NCBI GenBank assembly: GCA_900320035.1
Contig: ONQU01000078.1
Coordinates: 1-7,478, forward strand
DNA length: 7,478 nt
Direction: 5' to 3'
Source of the DNA: an uncultured Rhodospirillaceae bacterium
GTDB taxonomy: Bacteria; Pseudomonadota; Alphaproteobacteria; RF32; CAG-239
The notes below the pieces were generated by a model. The model ran no database searches, was not told where the DNA came from, and saw only the letters and a program-made list of their open reading frames with translations. Of the stretch, positions 1 through 6,884 are shown piece by piece (the first letter of the stretch is position 1; each line of letters begins with the position of its first letter). The position numbers and the translations under genes were made by a program.

Positions 1-1071
1 CATCATCCAGTTTGCCACTTTTTTGGCATCGTGTCCGGCTGCTGCTTTTTCAAAGAAATCAGCTGTTTCTTTATTTTCACATAAAACCATGGCATCATAC
101 GGTGTTAAACCCAAGGTTTGCACAAAGCGCTGTTTTTTTGCATCCGGTAATTCAATCATTTCCGCTTTTATACCAGCAACATACTCGTCACTGAGCACTA
201 ATGGCGGTAAATCCGGCTCAGGAAAATAGCGGTAATCGTGGGCAAATTCTTTTTTGCGCATAGCTTTTGTTAATCCGGTTGACGGATCAAACTGTCTGGT
301 TTCCTGTTCAACCGTACCACCGTTTTCATAAACTTCAATATGGCGCTTAGCTTCATTTTCAATGGCTTGCATCACAAATTTAATACTGTTAACATTTTTC
401 ATTTCGCAACGGGTACGTAATTCATTTGAACCATACGGACGGACTGAAACATTAACATCGCAACGCATCGAACCTTCATCCATATTGCCGTCGCAGGTAC
501 CTAAATAGCGCAGAATGGAACGTAATTTACGCAAAAACGCCCCAGCTTCTTCCGGTGAACGAAAATCGGGCTTAGTGACAATTTCCATTAAGCCAACCCC
601 TGCCCGATTCAAATCGATATAGCTTTTAGTCGGGCTTAAATCATGGATAGATTTGCCGGCATCCTGCTCGATATGCATCCGCTCAATACCGATAGATTTA
701 GTGGTACCATCGCTTAAATCGATATCAACTTTTCCCTCGCCGACAATCGGATAGCGGAATTGCGTAATCTGATAATCGGTCGGCATATCGGCATAAAAAT
801 AATTCTTGCGCGAAAATTCTGAATATTTATTGATTTTGGCATTTAGGCCCAAACCGGTTTTGACGGCCTGATGCACGCATTCTTGATTTAGCACCGGCAA
901 CATTCCCGGCATACCGGCATCAACGAATGAAACGTTGGTATTCGGTTCATCACCAAACTCGGTTGAAGCACCGCTGAAAATTTTTGATTGTGAAATAATC
1001 TGGCAGTGAATTTCCAAACCGACAATCACTTCCCATTTGCCTTTTTCGGTTGTTATAACGTACTCAGCCAT
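1..1071 (-). CDS. gatB: GatB, Asp/Glu-tRNA amidotransferase subunit B (partial, C-terminus beyond window)
   Basis: GatB is the tRNA-binding and kinase subunit of GatCAB. It activates the side-chain carboxylate of Glu-tRNA(Gln) or Asp-tRNA(Asn) with ATP and receives ammonia from GatA, in the cytoplasm. I translated the minus strand from the ATG at 1071-1069. It stays open for 357 codons to the window edge, so about 120-130 residues of the usual 475-490 are missing, mainly the C-terminal helical/YqeY-like tail. Family blocks are clear: VGLEIHCQI near residue 17, NYFYADMPTDYQI near 90, YIDLNRAGVGLMEIVTKPD at 151-169, GSMRCDVNVSVRPYG at 200-214, and HDYRYFPEPDLPPL at 278-291. The start lies 1 base after the gatA stop, with AGGA inside the last gatA codons, so coupled translation is likely. 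No frameshift or missing block is seen in the visible part. Identification is firm; substrate preference (Gln, Asn or both) cannot be read from the sequence. Confidence 0.97.
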   Translation of the reverse strand, partial: MAEYVITTEKGKWEVIVGLEIHCQIISQSKIFSGASTEFGDEPNTNVSFVDAGMPGMLPVLNQECVHQAVKTGLGLNAKINKYSEFSRKNYFYADMPTDYQITQFRYPIVGEGKVDIDLSDGTTKSIGIERMHIEQDAGKSIHDLSPTKSYIDLNRAGVGLMEIVTKPDFRSPEEAGAFLRKLRSILRYLGTCDGNMDEGSMRCDVNVSVRPYGSNELRTRCEMKNVNSIKFVMQAIENEAKRHIEVYENGGTVEQETRQFDPSTGLTKAMRKKEFAHDYRYFPEPDLPPLVLSDEYVAGIKAEMIELPDAKKQRFVQTLGLTPYDAMVLCENKETADFFEKAAAGHDAKKVANWMM

Positions 1072-1072
1072 T

Positions 1073-2536
1073 TTATTTCCTTTCAAACTTTACATCAGAT
1101 TCAAGTGCGGCAGCAGTTTTGAAAATTGTTCCCTCATCAAAAGGTTTACCGATAAGCTGCATACCTAGCGGTAAGCCATTTTGCGCTAACCCGATCGGTA
1201 AACTCATTGCCGGCAAACCGGCTAAATTGATTGAAACCGTAAACACATCGTTGAGATACATATTAATCGGATTTAGTAACATACTTTCATCACCAATCGG
1301 AAATGCCGTAATCGGTGAAGTCGGGGTTAAAATGATGTCGCATTGCTTGAAAGCTTCCATAAAATCTTGATGAATTAAACGGCGCATTTTCTGCGCTTTC
1401 AAATAGTAAGCATCATAATAACCGGCAGACAGAACGTAAGTGCCAATCATAATACGCCGTCTGACTTCCTTACCAAAGCCTTCCGTACGCGTACGAATAT
1501 ATAATTCATCTAAATGTTCACCCTCGGCCTTTGCACGATAACCGTAGCGAACGCCGTCATAGCGTGCCAAGTTTGAAGAAGCCTCTGCTGGCGCTAAAAC
1601 ATAGTAAGTTGCCAATGCATATTTGGTATGTGGTAACGATATTTCCTTAACAATCGCACCGCGAGCCTTGAGCATTTCCGCGGCTTTATCCCAATAAGCG
1701 GCGATTTCCGCATTGAGACCTTCCGGTCGATACTCTTTTGGCAGGCCGACCACCAAACCTTTAATATCTTTGCCTAAAAATGCCGTATAATCCGGCACCG
1801 GTATATTGCAAGAAGTCGAATCTTTTTCATCAAAACCGGCCATACTGTTTAGCAATAAGGCGCAATCACGGACATCTTGAGCAATTGGTCCGGCTTGATC
1901 CAGAGATGAGGCAAATGCAATAATGCCGTAACGTGAACAGCGACCATAGGTCGGTTTGATACCGGTCACACCGCAAAATGCTGCCGGTTCACGAATAGAG
2001 CCACCGGTATCGGTACCGGTTGAGCCGGCACACATATGCGCCGCTACAGCTGCTGCCGAACCACCGGATGAACCGCCCGGAACTAAAGGTTTATCCTTGC
2101 TCCATGGGTTAATCACCGGTCCAAAATAACTGGTTTCATTACTGCCGCCCATGGCAAACTCATCTAAATTCAATTTACCTAAAAAGACCGCGCCATCGTC
2201 AAGCAAATGTTGGGTTACCGTTGATTCGTAAGGCGGTATAAAATTATCTAAAATATGCGAAGCAGCTGTGGTGCGAATATCTTTAGTGCAAAACAAATCT
2301 TTGATGCCGAGCGGTATTCCCTCCAGTGCTCGTGCTTTGCCTGACGCATATCGCTCATCGGCGTTTTTTGCCTGTACCAAAGCCACATCGGTACATTCGG
2401 TAATATAGGCATTATAGTGCTTACCTTGCGCCATATTGGTCAAATAAGCTTCAGTTAATTCAACTGCGGTAAAATCTTTTTTCTGCAAACCGGATAGTGC
2501 TTCGGCGATTGTTAATTTGGTAATTTCCTGCATCAT
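1073..2536 (-). CDS. gatA: GatA, Asp/Glu-tRNA amidotransferase subunit A (glutaminase)
   Basis: GatA is the amidase subunit of GatCAB. It hydrolyses glutamine and passes ammonia through an internal channel to GatB. The 487-residue product has the normal length and the full amidase-signature fold. The Ser-cisSer-Lys triad can be placed at Lys79 (GIPLGIKD), Ser156 (first Ser of GGSSGGS) and Ser180 (DTGGSIREPA); the 24-residue spacing between the serines matches the family. Other hallmarks are SNETSYFGPVINPW near 132-145, KPTYGRCSRYG, the FASSLDQAGPIA block, and the C-terminal LAGLPAMSLPIG followed by GLPLGMQLIGKPFDEG. The gene sits between gatC and gatB in the usual C-A-B order. Two ATG codons stand in tandem at 2536 and 2533. 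GGAG at 2542-2545, inside the last gatC codons, lies 5 or 8 bases upstream respectively, so the second may be the true start; the difference is one residue. Confidence 0.98.
   Translation of the reverse strand: MMQEITKLTIAEALSGLQKKDFTAVELTEAYLTNMAQGKHYNAYITECTDVALVQAKNADERYASGKARALEGIPLGIKDLFCTKDIRTTAASHILDNFIPPYESTVTQHLLDDGAVFLGKLNLDEFAMGGSNETSYFGPVINPWSKDKPLVPGGSSGGSAAAVAAHMCAGSTGTDTGGSIREPAAFCGVTGIKPTYGRCSRYGIIAFASSLDQAGPIAQDVRDCALLLNSMAGFDEKDSTSCNIPVPDYTAFLGKDIKGLVVGLPKEYRPEGLNAEIAAYWDKAAEMLKARGAIVKEISLPHTKYALATYYVLAPAEASSNLARYDGVRYGYRAKAEGEHLDELYIRTRTEGFGKEVRRRIMIGTYVLSAGYYDAYYLKAQKMRRLIHQDFMEAFKQCDIILTPTSPITAFPIGDESMLLNPINMYLNDVFTVSINLAGLPAMSLPIGLAQNGLPLGMQLIGKPFDEGTIFKTAAALESDVKFERK
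1078..1083 (-). promoter_or_regulatory. Ribosome-binding site of gatB inside the gatA end
   Basis: AAAGGA lies in the last sense codons of gatA, 6 bases before the gatB ATG (1071). The two genes are separated by a single base, which supports coupled translation of gatA and gatB and so balanced subunit amounts. Confidence 0.75.
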
Positions 2537-2538
2537 CT

Positions 2539-2826
2539 TTACTCCACCACCTTCGGAACCGCAAAATAATCATATTCGGCAGCCGGTGCATTTTTTAATA
2601 TTGCCTCGCGACAATGACCGGCCGTTACATTATCCGGACGCATTCTCAAGGATAAATCATTAACGGCAATCAGCGGTTCCACTTCATCCGTGTTGATTTC
2701 GTTCAATTCTTCTATCCATGTCAAAATTTTATTAAATTCTTCTTTGGTGGCCTCAATTTTATCGTTTTCAACGCGCAAACGCGAGAGAAAAGCCACTTTT
2801 TTTACGGTTTCATTATCAATAGCCAT
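2539..2826 (-). CDS. gatC: GatC, Asp/Glu-tRNA amidotransferase subunit C
   Basis: GatC is the small belt-like subunit that wraps the GatA-GatB interface and stabilises the complex. The 95-residue product has the usual size. It shows the family pattern: an N-terminal helix with VKKVAFLSRLRV (residues 9-20), a central amphipathic helix (about 26-44, FNKILTWIEELNEINTDEVEP), the MRPDNVTAG segment, ILKNAP, and a terminal YFAVPKVVE. The start is the ATG at 2826-2824, with AGAGGT 9 bases upstream, right after the sppA stop. The distance to sppA is only 15 bases and I see no convincing promoter there, so gatCAB may be read through from sppA; a promoter inside the sppA 3' end cannot be excluded by eye. 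Confidence 0.96.
   Translation of the reverse strand: MAIDNETVKKVAFLSRLRVENDKIEATKEEFNKILTWIEELNEINTDEVEPLIAVNDLSLRMRPDNVTAGHCREAILKNAPAAEYDYFAVPKVVE
2542..2545 (-). promoter_or_regulatory. Ribosome-binding site of gatA inside the gatC end
   Basis: GGAG formed by the last Glu codon of gatC and the base before it. It is 5 bases from the first ATG (2536) and 8 bases from the second (2533). The spacing slightly favours the second ATG. Confidence 0.65.
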
Positions 2827-2835
2827 TTCTATCAG

Positions 2836-2841
2836 ACCTCT
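2836..2841 (-). promoter_or_regulatory. Ribosome-binding site of gatC
   Basis: AGAGGT fills the first part of the 15-base gap after the sppA stop, 9 bases before the gatC ATG. It supports the 2826 start. No room remains for a promoter in the gap itself. Confidence 0.65.
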
Positions 2842-4584
2842 TTACATTTTTATTTCAAATGGTGCTATTACAGTATCATATTGCAGCCGTTTGAAAAGTT
2901 TTAAATAGCGGATATCAACACCGCTTTGTGTGATTAGTTTTGATAAACGTACCTCTTGTCCCAATAACAATGCAGTAATTTTTTCACTGAAACTTTTAGC
3001 TTTAGGATATTCAACTAAAGTAAATTTTTCATCAGGTTTTAAACCGGCTAGTTGTTGCGCAGCCGCAAAAGCCTCGCCATAACCGCCGAGTTCATCAACC
3101 AGTCCCAACTCTTTGGCTTGCCAGCCGAGCCATACTCGACCGCGGGCAATTTCATCAATATCTGCTTTTAGCGGCCGGTTGGTGACAACTTTTTGGGTAA
3201 AATCTTCGTAAACATCATCTAAAAAACGATTAAATATCTGTTTTTCTTCGGCCGAAAACGGCTGATTTATGCTTAAAATATCGGCATTGCGACCATTTTT
3301 GATTTCGGCCCAATTTACCCCGATTTTTTTCCATAAATCCTTAAATACCGGCTTGCCGCCTAAAACCCCGATAGAACCGGTAACGGTCAAAGGTTCAGCG
3401 ATAATTTTATCACCGGCCAGCGAAATGAAATAGCCGCCGGATGCCGCATAACCGCCCTGCGAAACTATAATCGGCACTTTTTTATCCTGTTTTAATTTCT
3501 GCAAGGCATAGTAAATTTCATCGGCTGCATTATAATCACCGCCCGGACTGTCAATTCGCACGATGACCGCTTTTAAATTAGGCATATCGGCAATTTCCGC
3601 AATATCAGCCAGCACATCTTGGCTTCCGATAGTATATTCGTCACTAAAGTCCGCAGAACTCTCGCCCTTATCAATCATACCGCTCAAAGTTAAATAGGCA
3701 ATCACCGGTATGTCACCTTCATTGGGTTTAATTGCTTTGATATAATCTTTAATGTCAATAAAATTTTCAACTTGTTCATTTTGTTGCAATTGTTCCTGTA
3801 AATCCGGCAAATATAAAATACCGTCAATTAAACCCAGAGACAAGCCATCTTCCGCTGAAAGCGGCGCTTTATTAACGATATCCATTACATTTTCCAATTT
3901 CCGATTACGGGCTATCTCGGCGGTTAAAACCTGCATAATACCATCGGTCAAATTTTGTAATTCTTGTTTATATGCCGGAGAAAGAGCGGCATTAGTCAGC
4001 GACATCATGGCTGTTTTATATTCATAGCGGGTATAAAATTCCGCTGAAATGCCTAATTTTTGCAATAATTTCTTGAAAAACGGCACTTCCACACTGACCC
4101 CAGTTAAACCGATGGTGGTATGCGGTTGCATATAAATTTTATCAAAGAAAGTAGCTAAATAATATTCACGGTTGCCCTGCCCCAGCGGTCCGAAACCTTG
4201 CGAAAACACATAGGCTTTTTTACCGGTGGCACGAAATGCCATCACCGAACGCGCCACATCTTCAATTTGTGCCATTTCTAAATCTGTTGTATCTAAACGC
4301 ACCAATAATGTTTTAATATTTTCATCAACAGCAGCCAGTTCGATGGCTTGTAAAAGTGATTGTAAGCGCAAAACAGACGTATCTTGCAATTCATCTAAAA
4401 GGCTGTTTTCGCCGGTTTCATTGATATTTTGGGTAAAATCAATAACCAACGCCGAATTTTCGGGAATATAAACAGCATCACTGGCATACCAACGATAAAT
4501 GCTGAAAACAAAACCACCAATTAAAACCAAGCAACCTAAAATGGTGCATAACGATTTAACAAGTTGCCAACTTTTTTTCCACAT
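2842..4584 (-). CDS. sppA: Signal peptide peptidase SppA, long (67K) type
   Basis: SppA is an inner-membrane serine protease facing the periplasm. It degrades signal peptides left in the membrane after leader peptidase cleavage. The 580-residue product is of the long, two-domain type known from E. coli (618 residues). One hydrophobic anchor is seen at about residues 11-32, after a Lys-rich start (MWKK). Two tandem S49 domains follow: an N-terminal one (about 45-265) and a C-terminal one (about 292-500). The catalytic dyad is split between them as in E. coli: general-base Lys190 in YEYKTAMMS and nucleophile Ser382 in GGYAASGGYF. The RIDSPGG loop (343-349) and TGSIGVLGGKP segment are also intact. 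ATG 4584 has GGGAG 5 bases upstream. The gene lies 13 bases after the acyltransferase gene and 15 bases before gatC, so it probably shares their transcript. The enzyme looks active; its function in this position is inferred from the family only. Confidence 0.95.
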   Translation of the reverse strand: MWKKSWQLVKSLCTILGCLVLIGGFVFSIYRWYASDAVYIPENSALVIDFTQNINETGENSLLDELQDTSVLRLQSLLQAIELAAVDENIKTLLVRLDTTDLEMAQIEDVARSVMAFRATGKKAYVFSQGFGPLGQGNREYYLATFFDKIYMQPHTTIGLTGVSVEVPFFKKLLQKLGISAEFYTRYEYKTAMMSLTNAALSPAYKQELQNLTDGIMQVLTAEIARNRKLENVMDIVNKAPLSAEDGLSLGLIDGILYLPDLQEQLQQNEQVENFIDIKDYIKAIKPNEGDIPVIAYLTLSGMIDKGESSADFSDEYTIGSQDVLADIAEIADMPNLKAVIVRIDSPGGDYNAADEIYYALQKLKQDKKVPIIVSQGGYAASGGYFISLAGDKIIAEPLTVTGSIGVLGGKPVFKDLWKKIGVNWAEIKNGRNADILSINQPFSAEEKQIFNRFLDDVYEDFTQKVVTNRPLKADIDEIARGRVWLGWQAKELGLVDELGGYGEAFAAAQQLAGLKPDEKFTLVEYPKAKSFSEKITALLLGQEVRLSKLITQSGVDIRYLKLFKRLQYDTVIAPFEIKM

Positions 4585-4589
4585 ACAAA

Positions 4590-4594
4590 CTCCC
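4590..4594 (-). promoter_or_regulatory. Ribosome-binding site of sppA
   Basis: GGGAG, 5 bases before the sppA ATG at 4584, in the 13-base gap after the acyltransferase stop. It fixes the start that gives the Lys-rich N-terminus and membrane anchor. Confidence 0.7.
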
Positions 4595-4597
4595 TGA

Positions 4598-5353
4598 TTA
4601 TTTTGCTAAAAACTTCTTTACATACGGATATTTTTGTACTGTTTCCGCGTTAAGTTCTGCGCATTTTGTTTCAATGGCGGTTTCCAACTCATGCATAAAT
4701 TGCTCTTTTGTCTTTCCCTTAGCACTAATCGCCGGCAAAAACTCGAACACCGCCGTTCCCGGATAGCGCAGAAAAGAATTTTTAGCCCAGAAAAAACCGG
4801 TATTAACCGCAACCGGAATCACCGGTAAATCCAAATTTTCTGCTAAAAACATAATGCCTGACTTATAGCCTTTGGTTGTTCCCGGTTGGCACCGTGTCCC
4901 TTCCGGAAAGATAACAACCGGCCGACTGGTATCTGTGCGTTTTTTAACTTCACTTAACATATGTTTCATAGCGCTTGCACCGCCTTTACGATTAACCGGA
5001 ATCATACCGTAAAAATATTGAGCCCAACCAAAAAACGGCATATAAACCAGTTCTTTCTTCAGAATATAAGTTGTGGTCGGCACAAATTGAGTGAATGAAT
5101 ACGTTTCCAAAGCTGACTCGTGTTTACAAGCATAAATGGCATTTTGCGGCAAAATATTCTCTTTCCCCCGCACCTCAAATTTAATGCCGGCAAACAAATG
5201 TACCCAATACAACGCTACCGGCATAACCACTTTATCCCAATAAAAAATTGAACATTTACGTGGCAATAAAGCAACCGGAAGTTGGATAATACATCCAATC
5301 ATTAAAGTTCCGAAATATAAAGTATTTGCTAATAAAGAACGAATAATCAGCAT
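4598..5353 (-). CDS. plsC: PlsC-type 1-acyl-sn-glycerol-3-phosphate acyltransferase
   Basis: Likely a lysophosphatidic acid acyltransferase that adds the second acyl chain to make phosphatidic acid, the precursor of membrane phospholipids, at the inner face of the cytoplasmic membrane. The 251-residue product has a hydrophobic N-terminus (about residues 7-30, possibly also 42-56) and the four acyltransferase blocks in order: CKHESALE with His78 (block I), GMIPVNR with Arg122 (block II), FPEGTR at 149-154 (block III) and VIPVAVN at 178-184 (block IV). Block I reads HX4E, with Glu83 in place of the textbook Asp of HX4D. The ATG at 5353 follows the preceding stop by 1 base, and its strong site AGGAGA sits in the last codons of that gene, so translation is probably coupled. 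Acylation of another lysolipid is possible; the family call is firm, the exact substrate is not. Confidence 0.9.
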   Translation of the reverse strand: MLIIRSLLANTLYFGTLMIGCIIQLPVALLPRKCSIFYWDKVVMPVALYWVHLFAGIKFEVRGKENILPQNAIYACKHESALETYSFTQFVPTTTYILKKELVYMPFFGWAQYFYGMIPVNRKGGASAMKHMLSEVKKRTDTSRPVVIFPEGTRCQPGTTKGYKSGIMFLAENLDLPVIPVAVNTGFFWAKNSFLRYPGTAVFEFLPAISAKGKTKEQFMHELETAIETKCAELNAETVQKYPYVKKFLAK

Positions 5354-5354
5354 C

Positions 5355-5951
5355 TTAGTCTCCTATAAAGTTTTGCAAACGATGATGTAACCAAGTATAT
5401 AAAAATTTATTGTATTCACCGGCTATCAGTTGGAATGTTCCCCAAAAACGCCACCAATGTTTTGCCACTTTTTGCGAATAAACCGGATGTATTACAATTT
5501 GTGTCGGCAAGTGATAAACCGAAAGTTCTTCCAAAGCTCTCGGTATGTGATAATTAGAAGTAATCAACCGCAATGATGCAATTTCATTTTTCAATACCCA
5601 ATCTTTAATTTCAGATGCATTACTAACGGTATCGGTTGCTTTATAACCAAGTTCGACTTTATACGGATTATAAGCCTTAACACCGGTTTGTCTTTCAATA
5701 TCAGCAAGTTTTACTTTCTGCGGCACACCGGAAATGAAAAGTTTATCAGCCAGATGATTATTCAAAATATTAATGCCTTCGGCAATACGATGGCGACCGC
5801 CGGTTAAAACCACAACGGCCTGTGTTGGGGTTTCCATATATTGCGGATACGAATTAATTTTCCAAGAAAACCACACCAAGCCGATAAACCAAAGGCCGAC
5901 ACAGCTGAGTATAATACCGCTTAGAATTAATGTAATCCGTCGATAACGCAT
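5355..5951 (-). CDS. YdcF/SanA/ElyC-like DUF218 membrane-anchored protein
   Basis: A DUF218 (YdcF-like) protein of unproven function; relatives ElyC and SanA are tied to cell-envelope integrity. Numbered from the ATG at 5951, the product is 198 residues. It has one membrane segment at about 6-30 after a Lys/Arg-rich start, which suggests that the rest lies in the periplasm. The domain shows QAVVVLTGGRHRIAEG (about 44-59), LFISGV, ATDTVSNA (105-112) and SNYHIPRA (132-139), the conserved acidic/Asn and His/Arg positions of the family, then EYNKFL near the end. The frame can be extended to a TTG at 5972, overlapping ftsX by 17 bases and adding 7 residues (205 total). I prefer the ATG because it follows the ftsX stop by 4 bases, which suits termination-reinitiation, and the TTG has no good ribosome-binding site. 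Neither start has a strong Shine-Dalgarno sequence. The neighbours point to an envelope role. Confidence 0.82.
   Translation of the reverse strand: MRYRRITLILSGIILSCVGLWFIGLVWFSWKINSYPQYMETPTQAVVVLTGGRHRIAEGINILNNHLADKLFISGVPQKVKLADIERQTGVKAYNPYKVELGYKATDTVSNASEIKDWVLKNEIASLRLITSNYHIPRALEELSVYHLPTQIVIHPVYSQKVAKHWWRFWGTFQLIAGEYNKFLYTWLHHRLQNFIGD
5359..5364 (-). promoter_or_regulatory. Ribosome-binding site of the acyltransferase gene, inside the upstream gene
   Basis: AGGAGA, a near-consensus site made by the last codons (Ile-Gly-Asp) of the YdcF-family gene, 5 bases before ATG 5353. It is among the strongest sites in the window. Confidence 0.75.
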
Positions 5952-5955
5952 CTTT

Positions 5956-6870
5956 TTAAACCATCTTTTCAAGTGTCTTACGTACTGTCCAGTATGATGT
6001 AATCATTGAATATGCTAATGCAAACAAAGGGGTTAATATAATCAGTATCCAAGCAAAATTAGACAGGCTGGCACCATTGAGCAAACCACTGCCGGTAGAC
6101 ACACCATATTTACCGACTAAAATAATACACGGAACCGCCGCCATTAAACCGATAATGCCTGACAATAAACCGATTTTAGCATAATCAAATGCATACAACT
6201 TGGCGATAAAATCATCCTTAGCGCCGATGATGTGTAAGATTTTTACCGATTCGATATTAATATTTAAACTCGTGCGCGCCGAGTAATAAATTGAAAAGGC
6301 ACAGATAGCAACCACCATTAACAAAATAGCCAATGCAATCGTCTTTAACGATGTCGCAAATTTTATTAGACGATTAAGCCACAAACGGTGATTATCAATC
6401 GACGCATTCGGCGTTAACAACTTCAAACCGCGTGTAATTTCATCATAATTAAGTTCGGCATCAGATTTTAAACGTACATCCAAAAGCTGTGGAATCGGCA
6501 AAGTTGATAAATCAACCTTACTGCCAATCCATGGTGACATCAACCTCTGTACCGCCTGTTCGTCAAGCACTTTAACATCAGCAACACCGGCGACTTGCTC
6601 GATAAATTGTTGCACTTTATTAAGCTGTTCTTGGGTTTTAGCGGCATCTATGTGCTTATTTTGGTCTTCAATCGGAGTGATTTGCACCGTAATTGCACCA
6701 GCTATATCTTTTTCCCAACTCGAAGCCATGGCATTGATGGCCATAAAAATAGCCAGCATGATGATAAATAAATACATGTAAATGGAAGTCAAAACTGCCA
6801 TAAAAACAGGAGAATCACCATCTTCACTCGGAATTTCATGTTTTTGCCCAATTAACAAATCTCTACGCAT
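5956..6870 (-). CDS. ftsX: FtsX, membrane subunit of the FtsEX cell-division complex
   Basis: FtsX is the membrane half of the FtsEX ABC-type complex. It passes FtsE ATP hydrolysis to periplasmic activators or hydrolases that cut septal peptidoglycan. The 304-residue product has the expected plan: a cytoplasmic start, membrane helix 1 (about 24-46), a periplasmic domain of about 125 residues (47-172), then helices 2 (173-196), 3 (230-252) and 4 (272-294). The conserved cytoplasmic loop between helices 2 and 3 carries IESVKILHIIGAKDDFIAK (206-224), the typical FtsX signature and likely FtsE contact. Length is close to other proteobacterial FtsX. It starts at ATG 6870, with GAGGGA 8 bases upstream overlapping the ftsE stop. 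The partner hydrolase activator (EnvC-like) is not in this window. Sequence divergence of the periplasmic domain is normal for the family. Confidence 0.94.
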   Translation of the reverse strand: MRRDLLIGQKHEIPSEDGDSPVFMAVLTSIYMYLFIIMLAIFMAINAMASSWEKDIAGAITVQITPIEDQNKHIDAAKTQEQLNKVQQFIEQVAGVADVKVLDEQAVQRLMSPWIGSKVDLSTLPIPQLLDVRLKSDAELNYDEITRGLKLLTPNASIDNHRLWLNRLIKFATSLKTIALAILLMVVAICAFSIYYSARTSLNINIESVKILHIIGAKDDFIAKLYAFDYAKIGLLSGIIGLMAAVPCIILVGKYGVSTGSGLLNGASLSNFAWILIILTPLFALAYSMITSYWTVRKTLEKMV

Positions 6871-6878
6871 CTATATAT

Positions 6879-6884
6879 TCCCTC
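6879..6884 (-). promoter_or_regulatory. Ribosome-binding site of ftsX overlapping the ftsE stop
   Basis: GAGGGA shares its first G with the TAG stop of ftsE and lies 8 bases before the ftsX ATG. Ribosomes ending ftsE would sit on this site, which fits the coupled production of the two subunits. Confidence 0.72.

Noticed and set aside
12..229. Two short plus-strand open frames at the left end.
   Set aside because: Both lie inside gatB in antisense; the minus-strand frame codes for conserved GatB sequence throughout. The plus-strand products resemble no known domain.
2003..2020. Perfect inverted repeat, 7-base arms ACCGGTA/TACCGGT with a 4-base loop, as a possible hairpin or regulatory site.
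   Set aside because: It lies in the middle of gatA and encodes Thr-Gly-Thr-Asp-Thr-Gly next to catalytic Ser180. Repeated ACC GGT codons explain the symmetry.
2827..2841. Possible promoter or terminator between sppA and gatC.
   Set aside because: The gap is only 15 bases and is largely occupied by the gatC ribosome-binding site; no GC-rich hairpin with a T run is seen.
3752..4471. Plus-strand open frames of about 80-90 codons opposite sppA.
   Set aside because: Antisense shadows of sppA: Cys/Ser-rich products without domains, no good ribosome-binding site, and full coding signal on the other strand.
4618..4828. Open frames of 64 codons on both strands inside the acyltransferase gene.
   Set aside because: Shadow frames overlapping the conserved block IV and C-terminal region of the acyltransferase; no independent support.
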